Made by a program: the position numbers and the translations under genes
Notes under the pieces: generated by a model
The model's input: only the letters and a program-made list of their open reading frames with translations
What the model was told of the DNA's origin: nothing
The model's database searches: none
Shown: piece after piece, positions 17,514 through 26,676 of the stretch
Numbering within the stretch: the first letter of the stretch is position 1
How the letters are laid out: each line of letters starts with the position of its first letter
NCBI RefSeq assembly: GCF_042646605.1
Contig: NZ_JBHRUG010000001.1
Location: 62,001 to 126,000, forward strand
DNA length: 64,000 nt
Direction of reading: 5' to 3'
Origin: Litchfieldella rifensis
Lineage (GTDB): Bacteria > Pseudomonadota > Gammaproteobacteria > Pseudomonadales > Halomonadaceae

Positions 17514-19487
17514 TCATGACCAGTAATCCGATGAGCGCTTGCGCAGGGATTCACGGTACTGCTGAGTCGACTTTTCCAACAGCTCCCCCGTTCCCCAATC
17601 AAGCACCACACCATAGCGACGAATCACATCCAGCACACCCAGCTCGCCATCGCGGTACTGCTTAGCGATATGCTCGGGCGCCGTTTCCAGCCACTCACGA
17701 CGATGGGCACGGATCCACTCTCGGGCCTGGGCCGTACGCTCGTCGTCGATTTCATAATCATCCACGTCCGGATCGTTCACCTTGATGATAACACCATAGT
17801 CACGCTCAGCACGGGCAACCGAGACGTAGCCGTCAATCACGTCTTCCAGCACGGCCTCCGCGCTACGCTCAAGCGGATCACCAAAGCCACCTCCACCAGC
17901 CGAGGGGCGGGTAAAAGTATCACCCGAGCGTACCGAAACATTCGAGAAAGAGGCACCCAGGTACTTCTCATCCGAAGTCCCCTTATTGATCCACACGCCA
18001 TGGGGCACGGAAGGTAACCCCCCATTGACGCCCCAGGTGACCGAACGTCCGCGATCACAGCAGTAGCTCATGACGGTCTTGTCGACCTGGGTGAGCACCC
18101 CGCCTTTCTCAACACCGCACCCTCCACGGAAGCGTCCTGGGCCGCCGGAATCCATGCTGATCTCGTGGCACATCGTCAGCACGGGGTTCAAGCGCTCCTG
18201 GCCTTCCACCGGCTGAACCGCCAGGCCCGTGCCAAACACCGGGGAAGTCGCCGACGAGCCATCCTTGGTCTGGCGGCCACCCCAGCCACCGGCCATCCAG
18301 TCGTACCACATGAAATAGGTCGTGTTCTCGGTACGCCCATCGTTGCCGCCGATCAACAGGTACTCCAAGTTAAAGGCGCAGGCCATGGCACGCTCGGGCA
18401 TAATGCCACTCCAGAGCTCGAAGATGCCGTTCATGATCTTCTCATAAGGGCCGGAGCAGAAGCCCGTTACCGCATGGGGCCACCCGGCATTCACCACGCT
18501 GCCCTCTTCACCGATATTCGCCGTCACCGCGCGATAGAATCCAGAGTTCAGCGGGACATCGGGAAAGAACGTCTTGGTGCCTGCATAAATGGCGGAGTAT
18601 GTTGTGCCATACCCGGAGTTCAGAAAGGTGGATACTGCTGGTGCCGAGCCGGACAGGTCATAGTGAATGCCGTTGCCATCCAGCTTAAGCTTGATGCGAA
18701 TGGGCACCATGCCCTCGCCCAGCGCAGGGTCAGCATCGAGGTAATCGACCGTTTCCCATGCACCTTGCGGCATGCCGGCCAGACTCTTCAATACAATCCG
18801 CTCGACGTAATCCTGCGTTTCCTGCATGGCCGCCACAACGGTCTCTTTTGAATACTTGTCGACCAACCGCAGAATTTCACGCTCACAGACTGCCGTTGCT
18901 TCCGCCTGAGCCTGCAGGTCACCCATGGCCTGGCTGGGCGCACGCGTGTTGGAAACCAGCAACTGTGCGACATCATGCAGGAAGACACCCGAGCGCCAGA
19001 CCCGGACTGGCGTGATGCGCAGTCCCTCACTGAAGTGGGTGCTGGCATTCACATCGAATGAGCCGGGTACATTACCGCCAATATCAGCCCAGTGACCTTT
19101 ATTCTGCGCAAAACCGATGATGTCATTATCGACGAAGATAGGACGAATGAAGCTGACATCGTTCAGATGCGTACCACCCCGATACGGATCATTGATGGCA
19201 AACACATCGCCCGGTTGAATATCTCCCTCAAATTCCTCCAGCACGGCTTTACACTGAAAATGCAGGGTACCAACATGCACCGCAATATCACCGCTGCCCT
19301 GCATCACCGTGTTGCCCTGCGCATCACACAACGCCGATGAGAAATCACGCGAGTAGATGACAAACGAATAGCAGGTACGAAGTATCTGCTCGCTCATCAG
19401 ATCCACGCTGGTGGCGAAGGCATTTTTCAAGACTTCGAAGGTGACCGGTTCGAGTGTACTATCCTTCTTGTTATATACCATTTTCAT
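17514..19487 (-). CDS. Hydantoinase/oxoprolinase B subunit (HyuB/OplB/CapB family)
   Basis: This 657-residue protein is the B subunit of an ATP-dependent amidohydrolase. Family features are EVLKNAFATSVDLMSEQI, YSRDFSSALCDAQGN, HVGTLHFQCKAVLEE, GDVFAINDPYRGGTHLNDVS and the C-terminal GGGGFGDPLER. The start overlaps the end of the A subunit gene by ATGA, with a GGAGG just upstream, so translation is coupled. Related pairs hydrolyse N-methylhydantoin, 5-oxoproline, or lactams (OplBA and CapAB act on valerolactam and caprolactam). The AraC neighbour and the downstream glutarate genes favour a lactam. Base composition is lower in GC than the flanking nor and nar genes. Confidence 0.9.
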   Translation of the reverse strand: MKMVYNKKDSTLEPVTFEVLKNAFATSVDLMSEQILRTCYSFVIYSRDFSSALCDAQGNTVMQGSGDIAVHVGTLHFQCKAVLEEFEGDIQPGDVFAINDPYRGGTHLNDVSFIRPIFVDNDIIGFAQNKGHWADIGGNVPGSFDVNASTHFSEGLRITPVRVWRSGVFLHDVAQLLVSNTRAPSQAMGDLQAQAEATAVCEREILRLVDKYSKETVVAAMQETQDYVERIVLKSLAGMPQGAWETVDYLDADPALGEGMVPIRIKLKLDGNGIHYDLSGSAPAVSTFLNSGYGTTYSAIYAGTKTFFPDVPLNSGFYRAVTANIGEEGSVVNAGWPHAVTGFCSGPYEKIMNGIFELWSGIMPERAMACAFNLEYLLIGGNDGRTENTTYFMWYDWMAGGWGGRQTKDGSSATSPVFGTGLAVQPVEGQERLNPVLTMCHEISMDSGGPGRFRGGCGVEKGGVLTQVDKTVMSYCCDRGRSVTWGVNGGLPSVPHGVWINKGTSDEKYLGASFSNVSVRSGDTFTRPSAGGGGFGDPLERSAEAVLEDVIDGYVSVARAERDYGVIIKVNDPDVDDYEIDDERTAQAREWIRAHRREWLETAPEHIAKQYRDGELGVLDVIRRYGVVLDWGTGELLEKSTQQYRESLRKRSSDYWS

Positions 19488-21529
19488 GCCTCCTCTCCTG
19501 CTTGAACAATTCGAATCCTGATGTTTTTCCACTCATCGATAGAGGCCACCGCATCGGGCGGAACCACGGTGGTGGAGTCAAGCTGATCGATGATGGCAGG
19601 CCCCGCCAGTTCAAAGCCGACCGGCAAGGTACTCCGATCGTAAATCGGGGTATCATGCCATTTACCGTCAAAGAAGACATCGCGACGAGCATGGGATTCT
19701 GCCAGGGTATTCGCCGCCGGTTCACACGGCGCAAATGCAGGCTTGGGTGTTTTGCCCACGGCACGCAAATGCAGCTGATAGATTTCCACAGGCTGAGTAT
19801 CCTGACGGAAAGAGAACTGCCGCTCATGCTCATGGTGGAACATCTCGATCGCCTCTTTCAGTGACTCCTTACCGCTGCCCATCGGCACCTGAAGCGAGCG
19901 CCACTGGCCCTGGTAGCGCATCGATATGCCACGCTGAAGCACCACATCTTCGTCGGCAACGCCTTCGTGACGCAGGCGGTGAGCGGCTTCATCTTCCAAG
20001 GAGCGGAATTGCCTGTTGAGGTCATCGATGTCGGCGCTCGCGGCACCGGCGGTGTACATCATCGATAGATCGTGCTGAATATCGACAAGCAGGCACCCCA
20101 TCGCCGACGTCACCCCCGGGTTGGGTGGCACAATAACCACCGGAATGCCAAGCTCCTTGGCCACTTCAGCACCGTGCAGTGCCCCCGCACCACCGAAGGC
20201 AATCAGGGCGAAATCACGTGGATCGAGCCCGCGGCGGATTGAGACCAGCCGCACGGCATCGGCCATGTTGGCGTTAGCTACCTTAAGAATGGCTTGTGCC
20301 GCTTCCGCCGTGCTTAACGCCAGGCTCTGCCCCACCTTTTCGTCAATCGCCTGGATGGCCTTTTCTCTGTTCAAGGCAAGCGCGCCGCCCGCCAAGCTGG
20401 TACCCAGACGATTGAGTGCCAGATTGGCATCGGTATTAGTCGGTTCAGTGCCTCCACGCTCGTAACATGCTGGCCCCGGATCCGCACCAGCCGATTGCGG
20501 CCCGTTGCGCAAGGCACCGGCAATATCAATATGGGCAAGCGAGCCACCACCGGCACCAATGGTCAGTACCTCAATGCTCGGGAAAACAATGGGATGACCG
20601 TATTCCACACCCCACTGCTTCGTCACACGCAGCTCACCATCGTGGATCAGGGAGATATCAGTGGACGTACCACCCATATCCAGGCCCACCGCATTCGAAT
20701 AACCACACTGCTCGGCGATATGCTTAGCGGCAATCGCACCCGCCGCGATACCGGACGCCGCCAGGCGCACAGGGAAGTGCTTGGCCATGGCAGGGGTCAT
20801 CGAACCCCCACCGGAATGCAGGAGCAGCAGATCGTTGGCATAGCCCTCCGCACTCAGCTCATCATCGAGCTGTTTGACGTAGTCCGACACCAGGGGCCCG
20901 AGCACCGTATTAGCCACCGCTGTATTGAAGCGATCATGCTCGAAGATTTCTGGAAGGATTTCCGATGAAGTTGACACATTGGCGCCCGGAATCTCCTCCT
21001 CGAGTATTTCACGCATGCGCTGCTCATTCTGCACGTTGGCATAGGAGTTGATGAAGCACACCGCAATCGTCGTGGCTCCCCGACGCTTCAGCTTGCGCCC
21101 CAGCTCACGGGCCTCCTGCTCGTCAAGAGGGGTCACCACCTGGCCGGCATAGTCCACGCGCTCGGTCACTTCGAAACGATCACGGCGCCTAATATAAGGA
21201 CCGCTGACATCTGCGTAGGCATCCCACAGGTTATCCTTGGTACCATCGCGGATCTCGATCACATCGCGGAAGCCCTTCGTGGTGACCAGGGCCGCCTCGG
21301 GAAATCGACGCGTGATCAGCGCATTGGTAGCAACGGTGGTGCCGTGGAAAAACAGTTCGACATCCGCCAGATCAATCTCTCCACGCTTGACGCCATTCAG
21401 CACAGCTTGCATTGGATTATTTGGCGTTGATGGCACTTTGGTGACGCGGAAATCCTGGGTAGACGTGTTGTAAATACAAACATCTGTGAAGGTTCCGCCA
21501 GCATCAACGGCGACTCGAAGATCAGGCAT
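19484..21529 (-). CDS. Hydantoinase/oxoprolinase A subunit (HyuA/OplA/CapA family)
   Basis: This 681-residue protein is the ATP-binding subunit of the amidohydrolase. It begins LRVAVDAGGTFTDVCIY, the phosphate-binding loop of the ASKHA fold. It then has FFHGTTVATNALITRR, VGLDMGGTSTDISLI, TIGAGGGSLAHID, SAGADPGPACYERGG and the family motif AFGGAGALHGAEVA. The ATG at 21529 is preferred to one six bases upstream because AGGA is then correctly spaced. The B subunit follows with a four-base overlap. ATP is used to activate the amide bond. Substrate assignment to lactams rests on context. Confidence 0.9.
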   Translation of the reverse strand: MPDLRVAVDAGGTFTDVCIYNTSTQDFRVTKVPSTPNNPMQAVLNGVKRGEIDLADVELFFHGTTVATNALITRRFPEAALVTTKGFRDVIEIRDGTKDNLWDAYADVSGPYIRRRDRFEVTERVDYAGQVVTPLDEQEARELGRKLKRRGATTIAVCFINSYANVQNEQRMREILEEEIPGANVSTSSEILPEIFEHDRFNTAVANTVLGPLVSDYVKQLDDELSAEGYANDLLLLHSGGGSMTPAMAKHFPVRLAASGIAAGAIAAKHIAEQCGYSNAVGLDMGGTSTDISLIHDGELRVTKQWGVEYGHPIVFPSIEVLTIGAGGGSLAHIDIAGALRNGPQSAGADPGPACYERGGTEPTNTDANLALNRLGTSLAGGALALNREKAIQAIDEKVGQSLALSTAEAAQAILKVANANMADAVRLVSIRRGLDPRDFALIAFGGAGALHGAEVAKELGIPVVIVPPNPGVTSAMGCLLVDIQHDLSMMYTAGAASADIDDLNRQFRSLEDEAAHRLRHEGVADEDVVLQRGISMRYQGQWRSLQVPMGSGKESLKEAIEMFHHEHERQFSFRQDTQPVEIYQLHLRAVGKTPKPAFAPCEPAANTLAESHARRDVFFDGKWHDTPIYDRSTLPVGFELAGPAIIDQLDSTTVVPPDAVASIDEWKNIRIRIVQAGEEA

Positions 21530-21772
21530 ATTCATTCCTCTATTGTTTTTACTACGGAAACACCTACTCTCGTGGAATCGGTGTCATGGTTGACGCAACG
21601 GAAGCTCTTCCGCTACTTATTCAGCTTTTATAGTTTGATTTGTTAAAATGAAAGTAGTGTGGGTAACCACCTTCTCACGAATCAGCCAGAAAATAATATC
21701 TAGCAAAAATATCAGTTTAACTGCTTGCTACTCACAATAAACTACACCTATCTGTAATGTAGGTAGCGGCCA

Positions 21773-23122
21773 TTACTTAAGGCTGGCAACATACCACTCG
21801 TCCTTGGCAACCCTAAGGCCCAACTCATAAACTACATAGGCACACAGGAAGGTTGCGGGTGCCGAGAAGACGGAAATATCAGGAATATTCATAGTAACTA
21901 CACCAGTTAACGCAGCACCACACCACGCAACCAAACCACAGGGGTTAAAGGCTGGAATATAGGCATTATCCAGTTCAACATGACCATTGAAGCGGTTCTG
22001 GTAGGTTCTGGATAGAACATGGCAAAGAGCAACGCCAACCCAAGCCACTACAAAGACGCCTTGGTAAGCCAATGCCTGCAGGATGTATGAGAATACATCT
22101 GCCATCATCAGCACGTAGGCGATCACCCCAATTAAACAGCCGGCAACTATCTTGGACATTTTCACCCCCGTGACCTTGTGGATGAACGACTCGAAGTTGA
22201 CGGTGGCAAGATAGAAGTTGGCCGTGTTGATACGACTCTGGGTCACCCATACCAGCAGCAGCCCGCCCAAACCCATAAGTTCGAGCAGCCCCAGCACGAT
22301 AGAGGCCTCCGACAAGCCATCGGTGGGAATCATGGAGTCCAGCAGAATCCCGACGATGCCACTGAACAGGAAGGTCATCGCATAGAATGGGATCCCGAAG
22401 GTGATACGCGCATGGAAGTTGGCATCCTTCTTATGGCCAAAGCGAGCGTAATCGAAGGTAAACATCATCAATACCCAGACGCCCATATAGTAGACAAAGG
22501 TATGCAACCAGCTCCAAGGTGACGCGCCGCCCTCAGGAACACGTGAAAGCCAGCCCGCAGGGTAGCCAAATTCGGCAACCGCCATGCCGACGGCAATCAG
22601 CATACCAATCACATACACTGGCAGAAGCACGCCATTAAACTTGTCCAGCCAATGCTGAACACTGCCAAATATAAGAGCTACGCCAAAGATCACCACAATG
22701 GCTGTGGCTGCAGACATGGACAGGTTACCACTCCACTCCGAGAGCACTAGCGCCATCACATATCCTTCAAAAACCGCGTAATACAGCGCCGTCGCAAAGA
22801 AGATTAGTGTGGCGACTACGGCCCCAAAATGGCCAAATAGCACCTTTGAGAACAGTGCAACGTTTAGGCCTGTTTTCATCGAATAGCGACTGATAACACC
22901 GTTAATCACGCCATAGGCAATAACCGTTAACACAATGCCAATAAGGGCATTGGCTGTACCGTAAGAGCGCGCCATGGCAGCGGCTACTACCATATAGAAG
23001 ATCGCACTACAAACCGCCCACCAGGCCATCATCAGGTTAACACGCGGCATTCTGCCTTCAGCAGGCACAGGACGTTCGGAAAAGTCGAGGTCTGATGCCT
23101 CATTCTGGTTGTTAGCTGTCAT
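21773..23122 (-). CDS. NCS1-family permease (purine/cytosine/hydantoin transporter type)
   Basis: This 449-residue protein has about 12 membrane helices and NCS1/CodB-like features: MMAWWAVCSAIFYMVVAAAMARSYG, MKTGLNVALFSKVLFG, FDYARFGHKKDANFHAR and WVTQSRINTANFYLATVNFES. NCS1 carriers move nucleobases, hydantoins and allantoin with sodium or protons. It lies 243 bases upstream of the lactamase A gene on the same strand, so a cyclic amide is the likely cargo. The ATG at 23122 has a GGAG six bases upstream; an earlier one at 23134 does not. Confidence 0.85.
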   Translation of the reverse strand: MTANNQNEASDLDFSERPVPAEGRMPRVNLMMAWWAVCSAIFYMVVAAAMARSYGTANALIGIVLTVIAYGVINGVISRYSMKTGLNVALFSKVLFGHFGAVVATLIFFATALYYAVFEGYVMALVLSEWSGNLSMSAATAIVVIFGVALIFGSVQHWLDKFNGVLLPVYVIGMLIAVGMAVAEFGYPAGWLSRVPEGGASPWSWLHTFVYYMGVWVLMMFTFDYARFGHKKDANFHARITFGIPFYAMTFLFSGIVGILLDSMIPTDGLSEASIVLGLLELMGLGGLLLVWVTQSRINTANFYLATVNFESFIHKVTGVKMSKIVAGCLIGVIAYVLMMADVFSYILQALAYQGVFVVAWVGVALCHVLSRTYQNRFNGHVELDNAYIPAFNPCGLVAWCGAALTGVVTMNIPDISVFSAPATFLCAYVVYELGLRVAKDEWYVASLK

Positions 23123-23413
23123 AGTATTCTCCATTCTTGTTGTTTCACCTTCTCAAGACTGCCGTTTTATAGAACGGATCGTCCAAGAAAGCCCACTCAC
23201 CACCATCAGAGACAGGCAGTCCCTGATGAACCGACATTATGTGATTTATTTTCCCAGCCGGAGAACTCGCCGGTACCTACACACCATAGCCAGTGTGTGA
23301 GAGAAGCGTTTGGCATACGGCGCACTGTCGATTTGCATCACGCGCACCGCCTGCCTCTATGACCAGATTTGCCCGACGCATCACGGCATTCAGCGCTGCT
23401 GCTCCAGGCTCTA

Positions 23414-23662
23414 CTAATAGTGCGCACACGCTTCAAGCGCTTCTGCAAGGCTCTTCGCCACGAACCAGACCTTCTGATGCGGCTGCCCCCCAACGGTATC
23501 CATATCAGCACTGGTCACATTATCGATCATCGTGTACTCACCCCCTGACATCACATCTCGGTTCAGAATGAGCGGCTCGTTACCACTTGAAACCTGAATG
23601 GAACCAATGGAGTAGCACGTATCTACAATATCCGGTGAGTCACCACCGACACTGAAGGGAGG
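23414..23662 (-). pseudogene. 3' fragment of a biotin-dependent carboxyltransferase-like gene (pxpC/kipA)
   Basis: An 82-codon open stretch without a start codon at its head ends at TAG 23414. Its translation (SIGSIQVSSGNEPLILNRD, then SGGEYTMIDNVTSADMD) resembles the C-terminal part of PxpC/KipA, the 5-oxoprolinase C subunit family, where G-x-IQVP-x-G-x-P-I-x-L and GGY-x-x-IATVISADL recur. A TAG closes the frame just upstream. Full proteins exceed 300 residues, so this is a relic. It sits between the NCS1 gene and an lhgO relic. Confidence 0.55.
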
Positions 23663-23748
23663 CTAAAGGCTAGACAAAGGAGAGTGGGCAGCCGCCCTTC
23701 ATTCAGTAACTTCTGGTTCCGGACGAACCGTCTGCCGAGTGAACACAG

Positions 23749-24159
23749 CTAGCGAGCACTTTTAGAGCCCCAGCTGTCCCCCCGCGCCCGGACCTGATCG
23801 ACGATATGCTCCCCGATGGGGATGGCAGAGGTCGCCGCCGGTGACGGGGCGTTGCCCGCGTTGACCGTGCGCCGGGTATTGACGAACAGGAAGTCATCCA
23901 CCAGCTTCCCATTCCGAGTCACCGCCTGGGCATACACTCCAGCCGGATAAGGCAGCAGGTCCTCGAGAGCCAGGATCGGGCAGTATTTGCGCACCAGCTC
24001 GAGATAGCTACGCTTGTTCAGCGAATTCTTCATCTCGACCAGGCCCGGACGAAGGTTGCGGCCCAGCACCTTGAAAATACCCGGGTTGGTGGCCATCTGC
24101 GCCAGGTCGGAAAGCGACACGTCGCGCTTGCGGTAGCCCGAGCGCCACCCCAGATCCAA
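23749..24159 (-). pseudogene. C-terminal fragment of a second lhgO
   Basis: A 136-codon frame matches the last third of LhgO (GYRKRDVSLSDLAQM, PGLVEMKNSLNKRSYLELVRKYC, NAPSPAATSAIPIGEHIVDQV). It is similar but not identical to the intact copy at 11073-12266. All of the FAD-binding N-terminal half is missing, so it cannot be a working enzyme. It follows nnrS on the same strand by 14 bases, as though a deletion or insertion joined the lhgO tail to the nnrS end. It marks the right edge of the catabolic island. Confidence 0.85.
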
Positions 24160-24173
24160 GCCTAAATGGGATC

Positions 24174-25385
24174 TCAGCCCTCTTGACCATCGACCCGAGC
24201 CGTCGACAACGGCTTAGCGTAGTGCCACACAAAGATGCTGAAGGCCAGGACCCAGCACAGGATGCTGAGACTCAGGGTCCAGTGCGACACCTGCGGCCAG
24301 AATACCGGCACCAGCGCGCGCAACACCGCCGCCAGCAGCATCAGTCGCAGGGCGAGGCCGATCCCCGGCAGGGTCAGAATGGGGCGGCCGGTATGGCCCA
24401 GCGACACCCGCGCCATCATCGCCAGCATCATGGTGCCGATGCCTCCCACGGTGATGGCGTGAAGCGCCAGCGAGGCAGCGACCAGCCCCAATGCCGCCAG
24501 TCCCCACATCGCCAGTCCCAGACAGACAAAAGCGTAACTGGCATGCAAGCCCCACAGCAGCGGTTCGCGCAGGCAGTACAGGCCTTCCCAGCGACTCAAC
24601 CTTAGGGTGTTGACCGCCGCCGCCAGAAGCGCCACGCCGGCCCATGCCCCGCTGGGTAGGTATACGCCGAGGCTAAGCAGCTGCATGATCACCAGCGCCA
24701 TGACCGTGCCCATGGAGGCGAGTTCCAGCCACTTCAGCCGTGCCGACTGCGGCCGGCCGAGGCGTCGCGACGTAAAGAACGGGATCACTCGCCCGCCCAG
24801 CACCACCATCAGCAAGGCAATCAGCAGGATGGCCAACTGCGCGGCAGCGCGGATCAGCTGACCATCGCCTTGCATCACCCCCCAGTGCATCAGTGCATTG
24901 GTCAGGGCCAGCAATCCCAGCACCGGCACGAAGATCAGGTTGTGCCACTGGCGAACACGTACCACCGGCATCGCCAATGCCAGCACCGTCAGCGGCAGGA
25001 AGGCGGTATCCGCCAGCGCCAGCCAGGTCGCCGACAGTCCCGACGGATAGGCCATCAACACCCGGCCCAGCAGCCAGACGCCCACCAGCGCCAGCAGCGG
25101 CAGGCCCTGCACGCTGCGTTGCCCGGTCCAGTTCTGCACCGCGGTGAGCAGGAACCCGGCCACGATGGCCGCACCGAAACCGAACAACATCTCGTGCTGA
25201 TGCCACCAGATCATGCCGCCATGCGGCCGCAGCAGGATGTCGCCATGCCAGAAGGCTCCCCACACCAGCATGGCCAGCAGGCTGAATAGCGCCCCCAGCA
25301 GGAAGAAGGGGCGGAAGGCCAGCCGCCACAACGGCATGACCCGGATCAGCAGGGAAAACGGTGACATGACGCTCTCGCTGGCCAT
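24174..25385 (-). CDS. nnrS: NnrS-family heme-copper membrane protein
   Basis: This 403-residue protein has about 12 membrane helices and the NnrS signatures LWRLAFRPFFLLGALFSLL, WWHQHEMLFGFGAAIVAGFLLTAVQNWTG, GRVIPFFTSR and HAITVGGIGTMMLAMMARVSLGHTGR. NnrS proteins carry heme and copper and protect cells from nitrosative stress. The ATG at 25385 with GAGGAAG upstream lies ten bases after hmp, so hmp and nnrS form an operon, probably under the NsrR site at 26595-26623. The downstream edge abuts an lhgO relic. Confidence 0.93.
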   Translation of the reverse strand: MASESVMSPFSLLIRVMPLWRLAFRPFFLLGALFSLLAMLVWGAFWHGDILLRPHGGMIWWHQHEMLFGFGAAIVAGFLLTAVQNWTGQRSVQGLPLLALVGVWLLGRVLMAYPSGLSATWLALADTAFLPLTVLALAMPVVRVRQWHNLIFVPVLGLLALTNALMHWGVMQGDGQLIRAAAQLAILLIALLMVVLGGRVIPFFTSRRLGRPQSARLKWLELASMGTVMALVIMQLLSLGVYLPSGAWAGVALLAAAVNTLRLSRWEGLYCLREPLLWGLHASYAFVCLGLAMWGLAALGLVAASLALHAITVGGIGTMMLAMMARVSLGHTGRPILTLPGIGLALRLMLLAAVLRALVPVFWPQVSHWTLSLSILCWVLAFSIFVWHYAKPLSTARVDGQEG

Positions 25386-25395
25386 GATGACTTCC

Positions 25396-26577
25396 TCAGG
25401 CGATATCGAGCGGCCGCGATGGGCCAAAGTGCTCATGGTGACGACGCTCGGCCGCCACCCCCAGAGAGTCCAGTGCCCGATTGACGGTGGCCATGAACCC
25501 CTGCGGTCCCACGAAATAACAGCGCGGCTCTCCTTCGGGCAGGTAGAGCGCCAGCAACTCGCGGTCGACGCGCCCGACATGCGTCACACGCTCGCCATCG
25601 ACGGCGGACTCGTAGAGCGTCACCGTCTGCAGCCGTTCGGGGTACTCGTCGGCGAGCGTCGCCACTTCGTCGCCGAAGGCGTGATGTTCACGGCTCTGCG
25701 CGGCATGCAGATAGACCACCCGGCGACCCTGTTCCAGTGCCTTCCTGGCCAGCGGCAGCATGGGCGTCTGCCCGACGCCGCCGCTGAGCAGCATCAGTGG
25801 CTCATCGCCGTCGACCAGGGTCAGATCGCCACTGGGCGGCAGCAGCTCCAGGGTATCGCCCCGCGCCAGCCGGTCATGGAAGTGACGACTGACCCGCCCA
25901 CCTTCTTCACGCTTGATCGACAAGCGATAGCTACGGCCGTTGGGTGGGGCCGAGAGGCTGTAGTGGCGATAGACCGGCTCGCCGTCGACCTCAAGGCGCA
26001 CGCCGATGTACTGACCGGGCTCGAAATCGGCCACCGGCCCGCCATCCTCGGGGACCAGTACGAAGGAGCGAATCACCGCGCTTTCCTGACGGGTCTCGAC
26101 GATGCGGAAACGGCGCGTCCCGCGCCAGCCGCCCTCGCGACTGGCAAACTGGTGGTAGCGCTGATCCTCCAACTCGATCAGGAGCCCGGCCAGTTCCTCG
26201 TAGAGCGCACTCCAGGCCGCGGCGATCTCGGGCGTCACAGCCTCACCCAACACCTCGCCGATAGCCGCCATCAGACACTCGCCGACGATGGGATACTGGT
26301 CGGGTCGGATACCCAGCGATACATGCTTGCTGACCACCGTAGCCAGTACTTCTCTGGCCCGCGCACGGTCCTGGCGAAGCTGGACATAGGCCAGCACCGC
26401 GCTGGCCAGGGCCCGGGGCTGGCCACCGTCGACCTGATGGGCCTCATTGAACAACGGCCTGACGTCCGGATAGCGCCGGAACATCAGCGGGTAAAAGCGT
26501 TGGGTGATGGCGTCGAGGTGGTCGGCCACCAGCGGCGCGGTGGCGGCGATCAGTCGTTCCTGGTCGTTTGTCAGCAT
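25396..26577 (-). CDS. hmp: Flavohemoglobin, nitric oxide dioxygenase Hmp
   Basis: This 393-residue protein has a globin domain (about 1-140, proximal heme histidine in VVSKHVSLGI), then an FAD domain with RHYSLSAPPNGRSYRLSIKREEGG. An NAD domain follows with SGGVGQTPMLPLARKAL and the C-terminal HHEHFGPSRPL. It oxidises NO to nitrate using oxygen and NADPH. The ATG at 26577 has AAGGA upstream. A near-perfect NsrR operator lies 18 bases before the start, and nsrR itself is in this window at 34896. Confidence 0.95.
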   Translation of the reverse strand: MLTNDQERLIAATAPLVADHLDAITQRFYPLMFRRYPDVRPLFNEAHQVDGGQPRALASAVLAYVQLRQDRARAREVLATVVSKHVSLGIRPDQYPIVGECLMAAIGEVLGEAVTPEIAAAWSALYEELAGLLIELEDQRYHQFASREGGWRGTRRFRIVETRQESAVIRSFVLVPEDGGPVADFEPGQYIGVRLEVDGEPVYRHYSLSAPPNGRSYRLSIKREEGGRVSRHFHDRLARGDTLELLPPSGDLTLVDGDEPLMLLSGGVGQTPMLPLARKALEQGRRVVYLHAAQSREHHAFGDEVATLADEYPERLQTVTLYESAVDGERVTHVGRVDRELLALYLPEGEPRCYFVGPQGFMATVNRALDSLGVAAERRHHEHFGPSRPLDIA

Positions 26578-26594
26578 GAGAGGTCCTTGCGGCT

Positions 26595-26623
26595 TATAAG
26601 ATGCGTTACACATACATCTTATA
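26595..26623. promoter_or_regulatory. NsrR operator upstream of hmp
   Basis: TATAAGATG-N11-CATCTTATA is a perfect nine-base inverted repeat. The NsrR consensus is AAGATG, 11 bases, CATCTT, so both the half-sites and the spacing match. The inner part is GC-richer than in E. coli. It lies just upstream of hmp and would repress hmp-nnrS until the iron-sulfur cluster of NsrR reacts with NO. Confidence 0.85.
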
Positions 26624-26676
26624 ATTTGGCACGCCATCTGCCACCCCTCGCTGCTGCGTCACCTTGCCGCACGACG

